Assembly: GCA_020740775.1 (NCBI GenBank)
Contig: JAHEWK010000002.1
Location: 4,526,001 to 4,590,000, forward strand
From: Ilyonectria destructans
Taxonomy: Eukaryota > Ascomycota > Sordariomycetes > Hypocreales > Nectriaceae
Direction of reading: 5' to 3'
Length of the DNA: 64,000 bases
Position numbers and translations under genes: made by a program. The notes under the pieces were generated by a model. That model ran no database searches, was not told where the DNA came from, and worked only from the letters and a program-made list of their open reading frames with translations. Positions within the stretch are counted from its first letter, which is position 1. Each line of letters opens with the position of its first letter. Below are positions 1 to 13,840 of the stretch, one piece after another.

Positions 1-1060
1 TCAAGGGATCTAGAGGAGGTGGGTGTGGAGGCGCACGCAAGAAGGGTGCCATGTGTCACCCGAAGACTCCCGGCGTCTCTGTACAAAAGGTGAGTGAGGA
101 CAGGGCCAATTGAAAATATCCAGTGGCGGAGGCTGACAGGATTGGGAGGGAGGCAGGGAGAGGAGAGAGAGAGCTCACGGTAGCAAGACAAGGGATTGGG
201 AGCTGGGATGAGAGTTGGACAGAGAGCTGGGAAGCTGGCGGGTGTCTCGTTTGCCTCGTCTGGCCCGCCTTGTTCGCCTGGCTCGTCTCGTCCCGTCACC
301 ACGCTGCAGCGGGCAATGGGGGACGGGGCGAGTAAGGGCTAGCAAGGGACGCGGGCCATTTGATGGGGTCATGGATCATGGAGAGGAGAAGGGGAGGGGG
401 GGGGGAGGGGGGCAGAGGCTCGGGAGCGAGGGGAGGCTACGGCAATGGCTACGGAGACGAACGAAGAAAAGGGACTACTACGGACTAGGAGGGAAAAGGG
501 CGAATCCACATGGCGACATGGCGGGACTGGCAGGTAGGTCGAGCATGGATCATGATGGGATGTATCGTCCATTGCGCCAGCCACTGGGCTACTGGGCCGC
601 TGGAGGACCTTTGACCCTTGGACGGAGCCAGGGGGCTCTCTGGCGTCCGGCAAGATGTGCATTGTGAGTGGAGGAGGCGAGGGAGGCGAGAGATGTGGGC
701 AAAAGGGAGGGATATCGACCCGAGGGCTGGTCCCTGTCAAGCGGAGAACTGGGCGACCGGGGTGTTGTCGATTTGGTGTCGATGCGACGTTCTCCGTGGG
801 CGATGTGGATATGCTGCACGGGGACGGCCGCAGGACGGTCGATGCACATGACGCAGCGCCGACGCAGACGCACAGGGCACGTACGGAGTACGGAGAAGGG
901 AGGACACGGACAATTGGCAATTGGGGGTGTTGTGAATTGGGAATTGGGGAGTGGGACGGACTGGGCTGAGAGAATGGGAAGATTGGGCGGCGGAGGCGTG
1001 GGCGGCGGAGGCGGCGGCGGCGGCGAGTAGCGAGAGAGAGTACTGCGTAGTTGTGAGACT

Positions 1061-1080
1061 TGTGTGTGTGTGTGTGTGTG
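1061..1080. repeat. (TG)10 microsatellite
   Basis: Ten uninterrupted TG dinucleotides in the gene-poor left region. Confidence 0.95.
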
Positions 1081-1581
1081 GGAGGATGAGTGTGTTGAGT
1101 ATGCGTATGTATCGTGTCTGTGTGAGTGGAAAACGGGTAATTGGGGGTGGAGGCAGACGGAGTGAGTGAGTGAGTGGGCTGTGAGGCTGGCTTGATTGCT
1201 AGATGGCTGGATGGCTGGCTGTTGGGCTTAGTTGCTTGGATCCGTGCTGGCGGAGGCTGGCTGAACGATTGAACCGAGTACCAGACGGATGAATGAACAC
1301 AATGGAAGAATCAATGGGTACTCGGTATATACTACTTCATGCGTACCCCGTACTCTGCCCACAAGTAGTAGCATTCGATGGGCTGACTGCCTTAGACCGA
1401 TGGGGCTGAATCGAGGGTCTAGAGGCGTCCCGAGTTGGTGGATAGCTGAACGACAATGAATGGCCCATGATACGGGGAGAGACAACAGCACCAACGAGCG
1501 GGGGCAGTAGCAGCGGCAGAAACGTGCAGCAACAAAGACGGAAGCGAGGACTATCAAAGTAAGTCAAAGTAAGTCAAAGCA

Positions 1582-1604
1582 AAGCAAGCAAGCAAGCAAG
1601 CAAG
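1582..1604. repeat. (AAGC)n microsatellite
   Basis: Nearly six copies of AAGC. An imperfect AAGTCAAAGT tandem lies directly before it, from about 1,556. Confidence 0.9.
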
Positions 1605-2103
1605 TAAGTAACCGAGCAAGCAAACAAGTAGCCAAACCCGGACAAAACAAAGCAATGTCGACACAGAGCTAAGGCATGGCACCGAACCACCGACATGCAA
1701 AGTACGAAGTACAGTACTTCCTCCTCATACTGACACTCATATTCACACACGCACAGTACTTGCAATACAAAGCAAAGATTAGTTGTCGCAAGATGCGGCA
1801 CGCCCCTCACCCCCTTTGCGGGTATTCCACTCGACACTACTTTACACGCTGCGAGTAAGCACACCTGGCTTCTTTGACGACTACGCCCATCTGTGGTCCA
1901 TCCCGTGATCCATCCGTGAGGCTAAGACGACCTGACACTTTTTGGCAGATTGCCTTCCAGCCACTGCCAGTTGTAGCGGTGGCATCTGCACGTAGTAAAC
2001 GTGCTACGTGCCACATGCGTCCTGTTCGCCGACTAATTAACGGTAGATTAGGCGCGCGAGGGAGTGAAATTGGTCCCCGGAGAGGAGGAGCTAGACGCGA
2101 GAG

Positions 2104-2130
2104 ACACGCTACACACGCTACACACGCTAC
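2104..2130. repeat. ACACGCTAC x3 tandem repeat
   Basis: Three exact copies of a 9-mer in a region without genes. Confidence 0.9.
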
Positions 2131-2571
2131 ACAACACTGACTACACACACTAAACACACCATGCGGAGCTGGGACTGGTGCTGGGGCATCCGCATCAGGT
2201 AACAATAGCAGCGGCTTCATCAAGGGGTCAGACAACGACGACGACGAAGAAGAAAAGAAGATGTGGTCAAGAGTGTTGATTTTGACGCCCACGGTTGATT
2301 ATGCAAATCACCAACACCAACACCAACACCCGAAATGACGATAACCATGTTTTGCCCCTCTCGATGCTTCAAGAGCATTTATGACTACGTGAGCATTACA
2401 CTACGGCATTCACATCCCGGCGGGGGTGTAGCCCTACGAGAGAGGGGAGAACGCTTCAATAAGATGGATGAATGGCTCTCCTCGCTCCTCTCTCCCCTCT
2501 CCTCTGCTGGCTGCCTTGTTAGGGCAAAAAACCTCACAGGACAGCCCAACTAGCTGATTAATGAGATCCTC

Positions 2572-2589
2572 TTATTATTATTATTATTA
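2572..2589. repeat. (TTA)6 microsatellite
   Basis: Six exact TTA copies. This AT-rich run stands out in otherwise GC-rich DNA. Confidence 0.9.
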
Positions 2590-3165
2590 CTTGGTGTACC
2601 TTACCTAGCCGTGCCATCCATCCCATCCCATCCCCAAGGGCTTTTTACCCCTCACCCCCCCGTCTCACCGGCTGACCTCGCGTAAGAGGCCGAGTCCGCG
2701 ATGGAGTACAAAGGAAGGGAAGGGACGGTACGTCTTGGCCGAATTTTTAACGCGAACGACGGATCACGGCCGGCAGCGGGCGCCCGCCCGGGGGGGCTCC
2801 AAAAAAAAAAGGGCGCCAGAAAGGCGTGAGAAAAAAGATTGGGAAAACCGGTACACCAAGGACCGACGGTCTGTTGGACGGTGCGCGGGCGGGGCGGCGG
2901 AGGCGGCGGAGGCGGCGCGAATGAGGGGAGACGAAGAGGAGACGAAGAGGAGAAGGGAGGGGGCGTGTTGAGGCGGTAAGGTTTGGGATGGGGATGGAAA
3001 TGCGGATGAGATGGCGCGCGATGGGCTGGCTTTTTTTGGACTTGAAAAAAGTAGTAATACTTTGTAATGGGCGTATGACGAGGCTTATTGGGTTGCTGTG
3101 CAGATGCAATCTGGGATGGATGGGGATGGATGGATGGGGGTGGGGGGTGTGTAATAATATGGAGA

Positions 3166-3239
3166 AGAGAGAGAGAGAGAGAGAGAGTAGCCATGGCGAG
3201 AGGGAGAGACAAGAGAGAGAGAGAGAAGAGAGAGAGAGA
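3166..3239. repeat. GA-rich tract, two (GA)n runs
   Basis: Runs of GA at 3,166-3,187 and about 3,212-3,239 are separated by about 25 nt. On the minus strand this is a CT tract of the kind common in fungal promoters and 5' UTRs. Confidence 0.85.
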
Positions 3240-6200
3240 AAGGGATAGAGTGAGAGCGCCAACCAGCCTCAGATCAGATCACGGATCACGGAGTTGAGAA
3301 GAAGAGGGGACTAAAGACAGGAAAAGAGGAGACCCCGACAGGGTGCTTTGCAGTATGTACAGTGTAAGCGAAAGCGGTGACGAATCCCAGGTGTGTATCC
3401 TCCGTAGTATGTATGTATGTCTTTAGGTTTATATGTATGTTTGTACGAAGACGGCATGGCCATGGATTGTGGATGGATGGATGGACGGAGAGAGAGGGGG
3501 GATGAGGGGGGGATACATGGATACATGGGTTCAACGTGTGATTGTTTGTGGAGAAAAGAGGGAAAAGGCAGAGACAGTCGGAGTGCCAAAGAGAGCAGAC
3601 AAGGACATGGATTTATTATACCGGTGTCTACAGCTATTCTGCTATTCTGCTGCTGGCCAATATCATTGAAGATCAATCGACAATTGCTCCAACCGCCGAC
3701 GCCCAGAGCACGCACACCACAAACCACACAGCTGCGCGTCCGCTGCGAGTACAGGACATGCCGAGCATTGACCAAGAATAGGCCGAACTCCGAAGGGAGG
3801 ATCCAGTCGAGACACGCACCGCGACAGTGTGTACCTCCATCATCAGCCAAGCCAAGCAGTCGTTTGGGCATCGCCGACGACGCAGCCGCAAGGGTGCGGT
3901 ACCCTGATTGCGCGCTGCCCACAAATCGAAAAGGTCTTGTTTTCACTGAACTCACCGTGCGGTAGAGAGAGACGAAGCAACGAAAAAAAAAAAGTCAATA
4001 GGGGGCGTGTCTACGGTGGGTGTGTACGGCTGCCTATCTCTTCTGTGTGCGAGCCGGCCCAAATGGATCGATCAACAGTTTGGAACGCCTTGCGGTTTTG
4101 CGAGGAATAGGCCCGGAGTCGTGATAGGGGGGTGTTTATTCCACTTTGCGTGCGGTATGGAGAGAGAGTATGACACAAGAGGATGCGTGTGTGAGGAGTG
4201 TGTGGGCGAGAGTGCAAGAGAGGGTTAGTCGTGTCGCACACTTGGTGGATAGTAAATCCCAAGTGTCATGCCGTGCAATACGATGCGATGCTGGTGAGGA
4301 AGTTTGATGGTAGGCCAAGTCAGCCATGGTTTTACCTCGTACGAGGTTTGCACTCGATGTTTCCTTTTTGACTCTTGTTTGATTTTTCAAACTTCGCAAA
4401 GCCAAATGAAATGTCTCTAGACTCTAGCAGACTCAATTCCCCCGTGCCGTGCAAAGGAACAGTCGCCTAATACCCCTCCCAAAAAAGGGGGGGGGCGTGG
4501 GAGGCCGAAACCAGAGACAGTTCAATTAAGTCTCCCGATCGCCTCAGGCGCGGGAGAGAGAGTGTCCGAGACAGGTCGGAGCAAGGGAGGACGCGGGCCC
4601 CGTCAGGAACGAGGCGAGCTACAGAACATGTGGCGGTGGAGAGGGAGGAGTCTGGAGTTGAAATGAGTACCGGGACGCTGGAGCGCTGGAATGCGGGTAT
4701 GGGGAAGGGATGGGCGGAAGGGGGACGGTGACGGGGAGGCATTTGCGGAACGGGGAGTTTGCGGGCCGATATCTCAGAGTGTGTCTTGCCTTGGGGCGAG
4801 ACATGCGTGGCATGGGAGAGATTGGGAGAATTCCCAACTCGGCTGTGTCTCGTGTCGTCGTGACCCGACGGGTTGGTGTTTTGGCCGCCGCCATTCCCTC
4901 AACACCAGGAACCAGCCCATCATTTTCGACATGTCAGTTGTCCAGCCCAAAAACAGTCTTTAGGGTAGACGCTTTTTCTCTTTGGTCCAGCTCGTCTAGA
5001 GTCTACGATGAAGCACAGCATCCATCATTTTACCTGCTCGCCATGTTCCGCTTCCTCCCAATCCCACCCCCTATTAGGCTTCTCTAGGCCCACGGGATAG
5101 ATCTACACTCGCCCTGGACGGCCTCCGAGCGATGGCTTTTTCGCTTGCCGTGGTACCGGGACGCTCCAGAACGCGGGAGCCCACGGGACTTGCTGAGGGC
5201 GTGTTGGAACAGAAAACCTTGGGACGAGGAGGGTTTCAACCAAGAAACGCCGTGCCCGTCCGCCTCCCCAGTGTATGTCTTGCTTTCCCAGCTGGACAAG
5301 ATGTCTAAACTCGCCCACGCCCATCTGGGCAACCTTCGCACTCCCTTTCCCGAGGGCGACAGTGCCGGCTGAGGGTGGTTCCCGACCGCAAACGTTCTCG
5401 CGACTGGAATGTGGATGTTCGCTTGTTTTGGTTTCGATCGCGGGACGGTGAGGGCGGAGGACGAGGCCCAAGGGCGCCAGACAGGTGGAATTGGAGGCGG
5501 TTCGATGGCGCTGAGGGCAGAGTTTGGAGGTCGGCGAGGTAGAGCGAATAGAGGACGTTTCTCGGGGAGGCCGTGGACGGGACGAGACGAAGCCGAAGAG
5601 TCACCAGGGACAATGACGAGCGTACGGGTCGGCTGAGCCGCCTCTGAGGAACTAGGAGATGCTTAACATGGAGAAGACGAAGGATGACTGGATGAAGAAC
5701 GAGAAGGAGGCAGACAAGAGGCTTGTCCCATACTGTTTCCGGGAGCGGGAATCACGGGATGGCCACGCAACGAGCCGGCCAACTTGTGCGCCATGATCGA
5801 CGCTCGTCGGACTGACGCAGGAACCCTCCTCATCCGCGCCCTCCTGACATATCGCCAGCGCCGTTTCTCCCAGATCACTCCCCCTTTCCCCCTTATGGCC
5901 CAGTCCGTGATATCGAGGCTTGGGGCTCAGCCAGCGCCTCGGGTCCCTATCCACGAGCCCAGCACGCATGGCTCGCCGGTATCCCATTCCGGCGGCTCCA
6001 CGAGAATACGTGAATCCCTCGCCCATCTCCCAGCCGGACGCGTGCGTAGCCTTGCCCGTCAGGAACCTGCCCGCGGGCTACACGCGCACACCCCCCTTTT
6101 GCCTCCCCCTGAATCTCTCTCGACGGGCGGGACGGAGGGGACAACACGCGATGGTACGGCGGGCGCAGTGGGACAAAGGCCCGGCTGGAGGAGGGTTTGC

Positions 6201-6807
6201 ACTCGGACGGGGAGGCGGTCGGTTTCGGACGGATACTTTGACGCCACTGGCTTTGGCTTTGCCCGTGATGCCGGGTCGGAGGCTTGTGGCGGGCTGGAGA
6301 CAATGGGCGTGAGCCGGCCGAAGGGGACGGTGGCGAGGTCGAGAGAAGGCTTAGAATTATGTCTTTTCATTTCTTGGTTCCGTCTTCGGTCCCGGCCCTG
6401 ATGACGAGTCTCGGACGCTTTCCGATGGAACCCATCTTGCGTGTGTGTCGTGGTGTACGAGTAAGTGTGGGCCTACGTTGCTGATATTCGTAGCCCAACG
6501 TTATCGGAGCCCGCTTGACGCGCCGGAGGAAGTTTGTCCTTCCTTGGGAGAGATCAGGGCGACAACTGCGCAAAAAAAGCTTTGCTACCATGGTTCTTGT
6601 GCTCGATCCGAGTCCCCTTTGTGTTATCGACTCGTGACAATGATTCTTTGAAAACTTGTCAGCCAGGCGACCCTGGACGACCAAGGTTTGAAGGCTGTGA
6701 TATGATGGACTGGCCTTGAGAACCTCCCCGTTTGTCTCTCCCAATGCCAAAGGGGATTGGAACTCAGTTCGATCACTCGGAAACTCCGTAGAGGTATTCT
6801 GTCCGCT

Positions 6808-7082
6808 GATTCCTCCTTGCTACCAAACCAAAAGGAGGCTCTGTCGTCCCACCGCTCCCATTAACCATTGCCCAAGTGGAAGCAACAGTAGATGGACTTG
6901 ACGACAGTCTTCTTGATCCTATCGTCGTCAACCTCGAATCCCTCTACGATTGGAACAGGCAAAACCTACTACTAGCTGTACCAATCTTCCTCGACGTTTC
7001 GATACTAAAAGACACGCGGAACCTCTTCGAGAGCGTTGCCAACGAACGATCCCTCGAAATCTATAAATGGGCGTGTGGTTGA
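6808..7082 (+). other. Coding-like open segment, possible exon or gene relic
   Basis: A frame open from the stop at 6,807 to the stop ending at 7,082 translates to about 90 residues of balanced composition, including SLYDWNRQNLLLAVPIFL and NLFESVANERSLEIYKW, unlike the low-complexity frames around it. It has no good start codon and I could not join it convincingly to another exon. It could be a relic, an exon of an unrecognised gene, or chance. No family recognised. Confidence 0.25.
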
Positions 7083-9446
7083 ATTATTGATATGAAATTC
7101 AAAAAGGGGATGATACAAGGGCAGAAGGAATGCCAGTCGAGGAACCAAGCGGTTGCGCAATCTGGACTATGGGATGCTATGCCCGGTTTCCATGTCGTGG
7201 GCGTCAATACAGTCTACGACAGCGTTGAATTGATGCTGTTACGACAAAGTTGCCGTACCCCTATCTGTTCACAGCTTCTCGTACACCGGACTTGTACAGC
7301 CAACGGCCCTGTTTTTCCAGTACAAGCTGCAGCATCGAGCCTGGCGATTAGGATGCAAACGTAGTAAGTGCTGCGAGCATCAACAACCCTTGCCCTGGAA
7401 AAGACCATGACATCAACATGCACAACTGTAGCAGGGATACACTCGACCTTGGCCGAGTCTCGGAATATGTACAGGACGGACCCATGGTTCGCATTGCCTG
7501 GTTTGGCTGCTTACACAAAAGCAGGGTTCGCCCCGTAGGGTTACGTTGACAATGCCATTGCGGTATTCCCAGGCCTTCAACACCCACACGGGCGTCTATA
7601 TGTGACACCCCCCGTCGATGCTCTGGAACACTCAACGCGCGACCGGCAACTTGGATTCGTGCAAAAATCGCGGCAGGTTCGGTGTCATGTCGTAGAGACA
7701 GCGTCACCGCTCGCGTCCAACTTCCGGCTTCAGGCATGGCGCGCCGGGCCCGTGGTGTTACATTGTTTCACGGGGGAGCTTTTACCGGCGGGATGGCCCG
7801 TGAAGGAGGCAGCGACTGCTACGTTGTGTGGTTCGTGGTTCGTGTGGAGGGATGAACCTTGAAGCGCTGCCCCTGGAGTATAGTTGGGCCGTGATATCGA
7901 GGCTTTGGTGTGCTACTTTGCACTGCGCAACGACTAACGAACAGAATGCACTGGCTGGCCATTTAACTTACGCCCTACTAAATCATTCAGATGCCAGAAT
8001 CCATACGTGACATCCATCGTAATAGCACGAACCACGGCCTAACGGACCGAGGCTACCCCTGCTCAATCTAAAACCAACCCACCCAGTGCTCAGCCCAGCT
8101 CGAGAACCAACACAACCAACAAGTCCATGGCCACTCCCGCCCCTCCCGAGCGTCCGAATAGCTTCCCGCTCGAGCCCATCCAGCCCGCGAATCCTCGCCC
8201 TCCTCTCCTCGCCATAACTTCCCCACGACCTCCCCATGACCTCTCACCGTGATAGAATCCTCCTCCGTCCCGCTCGCCGTCGTGTGGAGCGATCCCGGAT
8301 CCCGGCCCGGCCACCGCTGCTCCGCATTAGTCCCCTTTAAGCGGATTGCAAGGGGTCCAAGCCAGCGCGAGCCGCGACCGTGCGAGACAAAGTGGGAACC
8401 GCCGCCGATCGAAAACAAACAGGTCGGCCATGTTGCCGTAGGCCAGACGGCGCTGCGAGAGCCCACGCCGCTGAGCCGCCGCCTGGCTGCCGTGTCGCCG
8501 CGTCGAACGTGCGAGGACGACCTGGCTGGGCTGTACTCGAGCCTGGGAAGCGCGGGAGGCGGGGCAGAAGAATCAAACAAAGGCCATGGTGGACGAGGTG
8601 CTTCCGGTATGCTTTAGGGGCAGTTGGATGGCCTGGGAACCTCCGGGAGAGGCCACACGACGTATATACTCAAGAGAAATGGCGTGGAGGCTGTTCTCGT
8701 CACCGAGGATCCATTGGCAAGAGTCGTACGGCGTGTTGGCAGCTGGCATCATGTTGGAGGATCAACGCTGCCAGGGCTCGTGTTATTCAGGTCCATGGAC
8801 GGCATGGAGATGGCTTCTGAACGTCGTCTTCCGCACCGCGTCTTCTTGGTTTGGCTTGGAATTTGGGCTCTGGATCAAATCACCAACATATACCCCTTCG
8901 TAGGCGTTGTACGTAAGCCCAACAACGGGTGTTCGAGCTGTCGTGTGGCTCCCTGTCATACCGTACCCATATCATCACTTATACTCTCCTCCACTCCTGA
9001 CCATGCCACCTCTCTTCGCCTATGGATATACTTCCGTAGACTCTACTATCGACACTCAGATCTCGAATAGACCAAGCATACTGCAAGCCCAGAAGCAAAC
9101 ACCCAAGTAGAAGACTAACTTCTAGGGCGCATTTGACCAACATACTGCCAAGACGCAATATTACATCCACTAAGTCGTCTCTCAAGTAAGTAACATGAAC
9201 TGTGATCTTGCAACCTTTCTTCTCTTCAAGTTGACTATTGTCTATGGTCGTGTCTTCGTAAATTCGTGTTCACCCGTGTATTAAATTAAACACCCAAGTA
9301 TTGGGCTACCCAAGGCATCGCTTGAATCAGGCCAATCGATATCCCTCCACCGATTGACATCAAGCCCGACTGCTCCCAGTCGTATCCAGCTTCGGCAGAT
9401 ATATTTTCCAAGGATGGCCAAGTTGAATAGTTCGATCCGCCATGAT

Positions 9447-11105
9447 TTAAGGGGCCGGGCTGGCTCGCCGACTCGAGTTTTCCAGGCACATCTCCTCTCG
9501 CACTGCCAGCCGATCCAAAGCATCTCTCTCCAGGACGAAACATCTTTCCGCATAAATACCCATCTCGTTCTGCCGACGCCACGCACTACTTAGTCGCCGG
9601 ATCATGACGCGCTTCCAGCCTCCGACGTTGATGGTGATTCGCCTCCACGGCGTCGGGGTACCTTGCTGCTTGCCCTGGATAAGAAACCGGAATGTTTGCA
9701 TAGCTGCATTAAAATCGCGGTCCTCGACGGCGGGGGTCTCGTCGAAAGGGTAGACGAGGGTTTGTACGTGCAAAGTCACGGTGTGTAGGGATGGAAAGGC
9801 ACACACGGCGCGGAGGAACTCGGGCGTGTCGCACAAGCCGATATCCATATCTAACTCCAGCGTATGGACCGATGTCAGATGCTGGGAGAGCTGCCTGACG
9901 TGGCCATCCCACAGTGTTGGACACTTCCCATCATCGTCCACGAAGCCGACGTGGTCTCGGAATCGCAGGACTTTGAGCGATCGTCGATGGGTTAGAATTG
10001 CATCCAAGGGAAATATTTCAGTATGGCATGTTATATCGAGAACCTCGAGTGCCCGGATATGGTTCTTGATTAGCAAATAGAGACCACCGGTCGCTTCCTG
10101 TCTCCTATCAGGGAGATGGCTGTAGTCCTCCACTTGTAATGTATGGAGGCCCGAGAGATCACCGAAAAAAATTGACGATAGGAAGTTGAAGACGGGTACC
10201 GATACCAACTCCAAAGACTCAATGTGTGAAAAGTCCCAATGCTTTCGGACGTCCTCGGCAGAGTGGTTCCAATCGTAAGACCGTAAAAGTAGTTGGGCGA
10301 AGGGGGGCAGTCGCTCGCCAGGCTGGAATTCGAAGCTGGTGCCTTGGCCGCGATCCTCGTAGTGCAAAGTCCGGAGTTGGGGGGATTGTAGAAGAAGGCT
10401 CTTCAAGGGTCCAAGTCGAGTGGAAAGGGTGGGCGAGGCACTCGTTAGTTTGAGTGACGTTAATAGTTGCGGAGGGATGGCTTGGGTGTAACAGTCGCGG
10501 AGATGGTTGTCGAATTCACAGAGCGGAAGGTTTTCGACATGAAGCTTGGTCTTACTAAAACGCTTGTGGCTAGAATTCAGGACATCTGAAGGTAACCATA
10601 TGCTAGCAGCGTTAAAAGCCCCAATAACGTACCGCCACCTACCGCACCAGCATGTTAGTAAGGTGTTGATTACGGCGGAGTGATGCAGTATACCTTATTG
10701 AGGCAAGCCTCTGGATCCCAAGAATAATACGGGTAATACCCTCTGGGTCTAGATTACTAGACACGTCGACATGGTTTGTGTGAATGGAGATGTGGCGAAG
10801 GGCGTTGGGATAACGTTGCTCGGCATCGGGTGCAACAAGACGCTCATTCAAGGTCAAGAACCTGTAGGCAATTGGCGTCGCTATGGCATCGAACCTCCTT
10901 GAGGCTAGGCGCACAGACTCTAGCGAGGACGAGTCCACATCTCGAAGCTGGGGAATCATGATTAGCGCTGTGCTTGGGAGACGACCATGGGTGACAAGGG
11001 GGGCAGATGGAAACTCACCTGTTCGAATATGAGAGCCAAGAGTTCCGAGCTGAGATGCTCAAATGATATGTTCAACACAGGGGTTGGTTTCAGAGAGGAG
11101 GCCAT
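9447..11105 (-). CDS. F-box protein with leucine-rich C-terminal region
   Basis: Model of three exons: 11105-11019, 10947-10694 and 10638-9447, giving 510 residues. The splices are GTGAGT...CCCCAG and GTATAC...TTACTAAC...GGTAG, and the frame stays open across both. Residues about 12-60 carry an F-box (start LSSELLALIFEQ, then an LRDVDSSSLESVRLASRRF-type second half), which in known proteins binds Skp1 in SCF ubiquitin ligases. The rest has repeated hydrophobic segments such as QLRTLHYED, HIESLELVSV and SLKVLRFRDHVGF, resembling the irregular leucine-rich repeats of fungal F-box proteins that choose substrates. The substrate cannot be inferred. I chose the ATG at 11,105 because it lies just before the F-box; in-frame ATGs further upstream (to 11,714) would add a serine/proline-rich stretch that looks like leader. 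The family and the exons are well supported; the start is less sure. Confidence 0.82.
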
Positions 11106-13788
11106 GCGGCGAGAAGGGACGAGAGGGTGTGAGGAGTAGAGAGAGGGAGAAGCCGAGGAGAGAACCGAGGAGAGGGAAATGGAGGGGGACGAGAGAAGGA
11201 GATCCATGGATGGCCGCATAGTTGACGAGGAATAGTGAGGGGAGAATAAAACGGGACCATGCGAGTTGTTGAATCGGTAGGAGAGGAGAGTGGTAGTGGG
11301 CTGAGTATGTATGCGAGGATGTAAGTCTGCGAGGAGAAGAATCCGGAAGTATGGCCAGGCTCTGACAGATGACACTAGGCTGGTTGGGGTGAAAGTAACG
11401 AAAGGACATCGGACGGTTGAATTGGAGGCGGGAGGAAGTGTGGCCCTAGGGTGGACGCAGATCCGAGGAAGCGGAACGGTAGCAGGGGCGTTAGCCAGGG
11501 ATGGAGATGATGGAGAAGAATGGCGTTTGGTCAGCGAGGGAGCCACATGCTTGGGGCCATGCAGGCGGCTGGGACTGCCGAGCAGGTATATATGTGTCTT
11601 TATCAAGCCTGACGGCACGGCTACGTAGCAGGTTGCATATGTGGATGGAGGAGGGAGCAGGGGTTGAGTAGGCTCAGCCGCTGTCATCAGATCGGAGACG
11701 TGATGGATGGCCATGACGGCTGGCGGAGAGGTGTTAGAGGACGAGACAGGAGAGGGTGCGCAAGCCAGAGGGCGAACGGGCCACAGAGCGACCTCAAGGA
11801 GACTCAGGGAGACGGAGCAATGCTAGTGGATGGACAGGGTCTGGGTCGTCATGAGGAGCCTGGACGGGGAAGGATAGAATGCGGCAATGGTGGAGAAGGG
11901 ACAGGCCGAGCGAGAGGGCCAACTTTGTAAGCCATGTGGAGATAAACGAGCCGCCTAAGAGAGGCAAATCGGGCGGCAGGCGTGTGTTGTCATCCGTGTG
12001 GAGGAACTAATGTAGAGCGACAGATTGTGGATGATGAAAAAGCCAGGGTTTGGTTTGTGGGAAGGCAAGAAGAGGCCAGGACAAGATTCAGCTCCGCCAT
12101 GTTAGGATGGTGAAGACGACATGAGTGTGGACGAATGGAGAGACGGGGGCAGAGACATGGTGGGTAAAACGACATCAAGAGAGTACACCCCCTTGAAAAT
12201 GTGTGTGTGTCTGTGTAAAAGAACGGAAGCAAAATAAGGAGAGAGACTTATCGAAAGGGTGGACACTCAGACGGATATCAATGACGAGAGATGATGGGAT
12301 GGATGCATCGACGGGATTGACGATGGATTGGCCTGTCGTTGAATATGCAGGGTGCCCACTGTCCAAGACGGGTCCATCGGCGGGGAGGGGGCAGGGAAAA
12401 GAAGTAACAAGACGAGGATTATTTCTCGCGTCCGATCCGATGTGAGCGAGCGTGAGACTGAGCGCACAAATTGGTAGGGAATGTGGCATGCGTTTGTCTG
12501 TGTACTGGTGTCTGACCGTCTCGTCTGCCTTTCTGCGTTTTGAATCCGTCTTGCTGTGCGTGTTGCCGGCCAAGACATACACCAAAAGCATACCACCGAC
12601 GTAAAACGTGTACGAACCAGAACCAGAACGAGGGCCAGCCAGCGGCGGGTGTCGTGGTACGCGCTGCAGATGGCCATGGTTCCCACACCAAGTCACCGAC
12701 AGCAGTCACACCTTGAAGCGTCGTCTCGACATGAGGCATGCCTCATCTCCCACGGCGAATCTTATATGTTCGCAAGAATGTCCCGAAATAGGCAACTGGG
12801 TCCAGCCACGTTCGGCGGAACGGTGGCCCCCTCCTCGGCTCCCTTGGCTCATGGCGTGGCAGCGGGAACCAATCGCCCGCCCGAGACGCACGAGACGCAC
12901 GAGACGGCGCCGCGAAACTGGGGCGGCCTGATGCAAAGACGGTCTCCATCCCGTCGTCGCATGTCCGCCGCGTGCCTGCCGCATCCCCGCCCTCCATCCA
13001 TGTCTTTCCCAATGCATTTGCATGTCATATCCATGTCGCTTATGCCATTGACGCCGCGTTGAGGACGAGTCTGGAAAGTCTGGAACTTGGGCGACTCTGT
13101 CCGCGTCTGCGAGCTCTGCGGGACTTGTCTCTTGGCGACTTGTCTCTTGGCGACTCGCCAGACCGCCCGGCCGGGAGCCAGTGCAATTCGCAGTCGCTTC
13201 GTCGTGCTGGGGACCACTCGGATGTGCTCGCTTGCTCGGTACCGGTGTTTTTAAAGATGATTGCGTTTCCCTGTTTGCCGACAGAGGGGTTGACCTTTGT
13301 TCTGTCGCTCTGCCCATGCGACGCCGATGATGCTGTCATCATTTCTGGGCTGAGTCTCGACTGAGTTCGGTTGAAAGTAAAGCTGCACAATTGTGGACTG
13401 GCTTCGCAATTCTGACCAGCTTGTGGACTGGCTTCGCGATTCTGACCAGCTCTGGGTTGGGCTGGGTTGGATAATTGACGCCGCCACCGCCACTTACTAC
13501 TGGGCTGGCATTCATCCGGAGTTTCCAAGTCCCCGTCCCCGGTGGACTTGGGAAAGTGCAGGACCAAGCTGCATCATACCGTTGACCTTCCTTCATGTTG
13601 GTAGCCTGTTTGGAAGGTCGGTGGGTTGGCACCTGCCTTGCCTTCCTATGTGGTACCTAGTCGCGGGATCGTTACTCGCTTTGCCATGGAACTAGCGAAG
13701 CTAACATCGCCTCCGATATATTGTCTTCGGCAAGGTGTCTGCCCAACTCCCATCGCCAGCGACTAACACGCGCCTCTCCAACTTCACC

Positions 13789-13840
13789 ACCACCGCACCA
13801 CCGCACCACCGCACCACCGCACCACCGCACCACCGCACCA
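13789..13840. repeat. ACCACCGC x6 tandem repeat
   Basis: Six exact copies of an octanucleotide plus a partial seventh. It does not lie in a supported gene. Confidence 0.95.

Larger units (their letters stand above)
1..9446. other. Gene-poor region with simple repeats
   Basis: I see no gene I can support in these 9.4 kb. Open frames are short, overlap on both strands and have low-complexity translations. The DNA holds GA, TG, AAGC, TTA and GGC-type simple repeats. The minus strand of about 2.6-3.3 kb is rich in CT tracts, like the leaders that precede other genes in this window, so part of this may be the promoter and 5' UTR of a gene lying to the left. One patch at 6,808-7,082 looks more like protein and is listed separately. 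A long non-coding RNA cannot be excluded from sequence alone. Confidence 0.55.
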
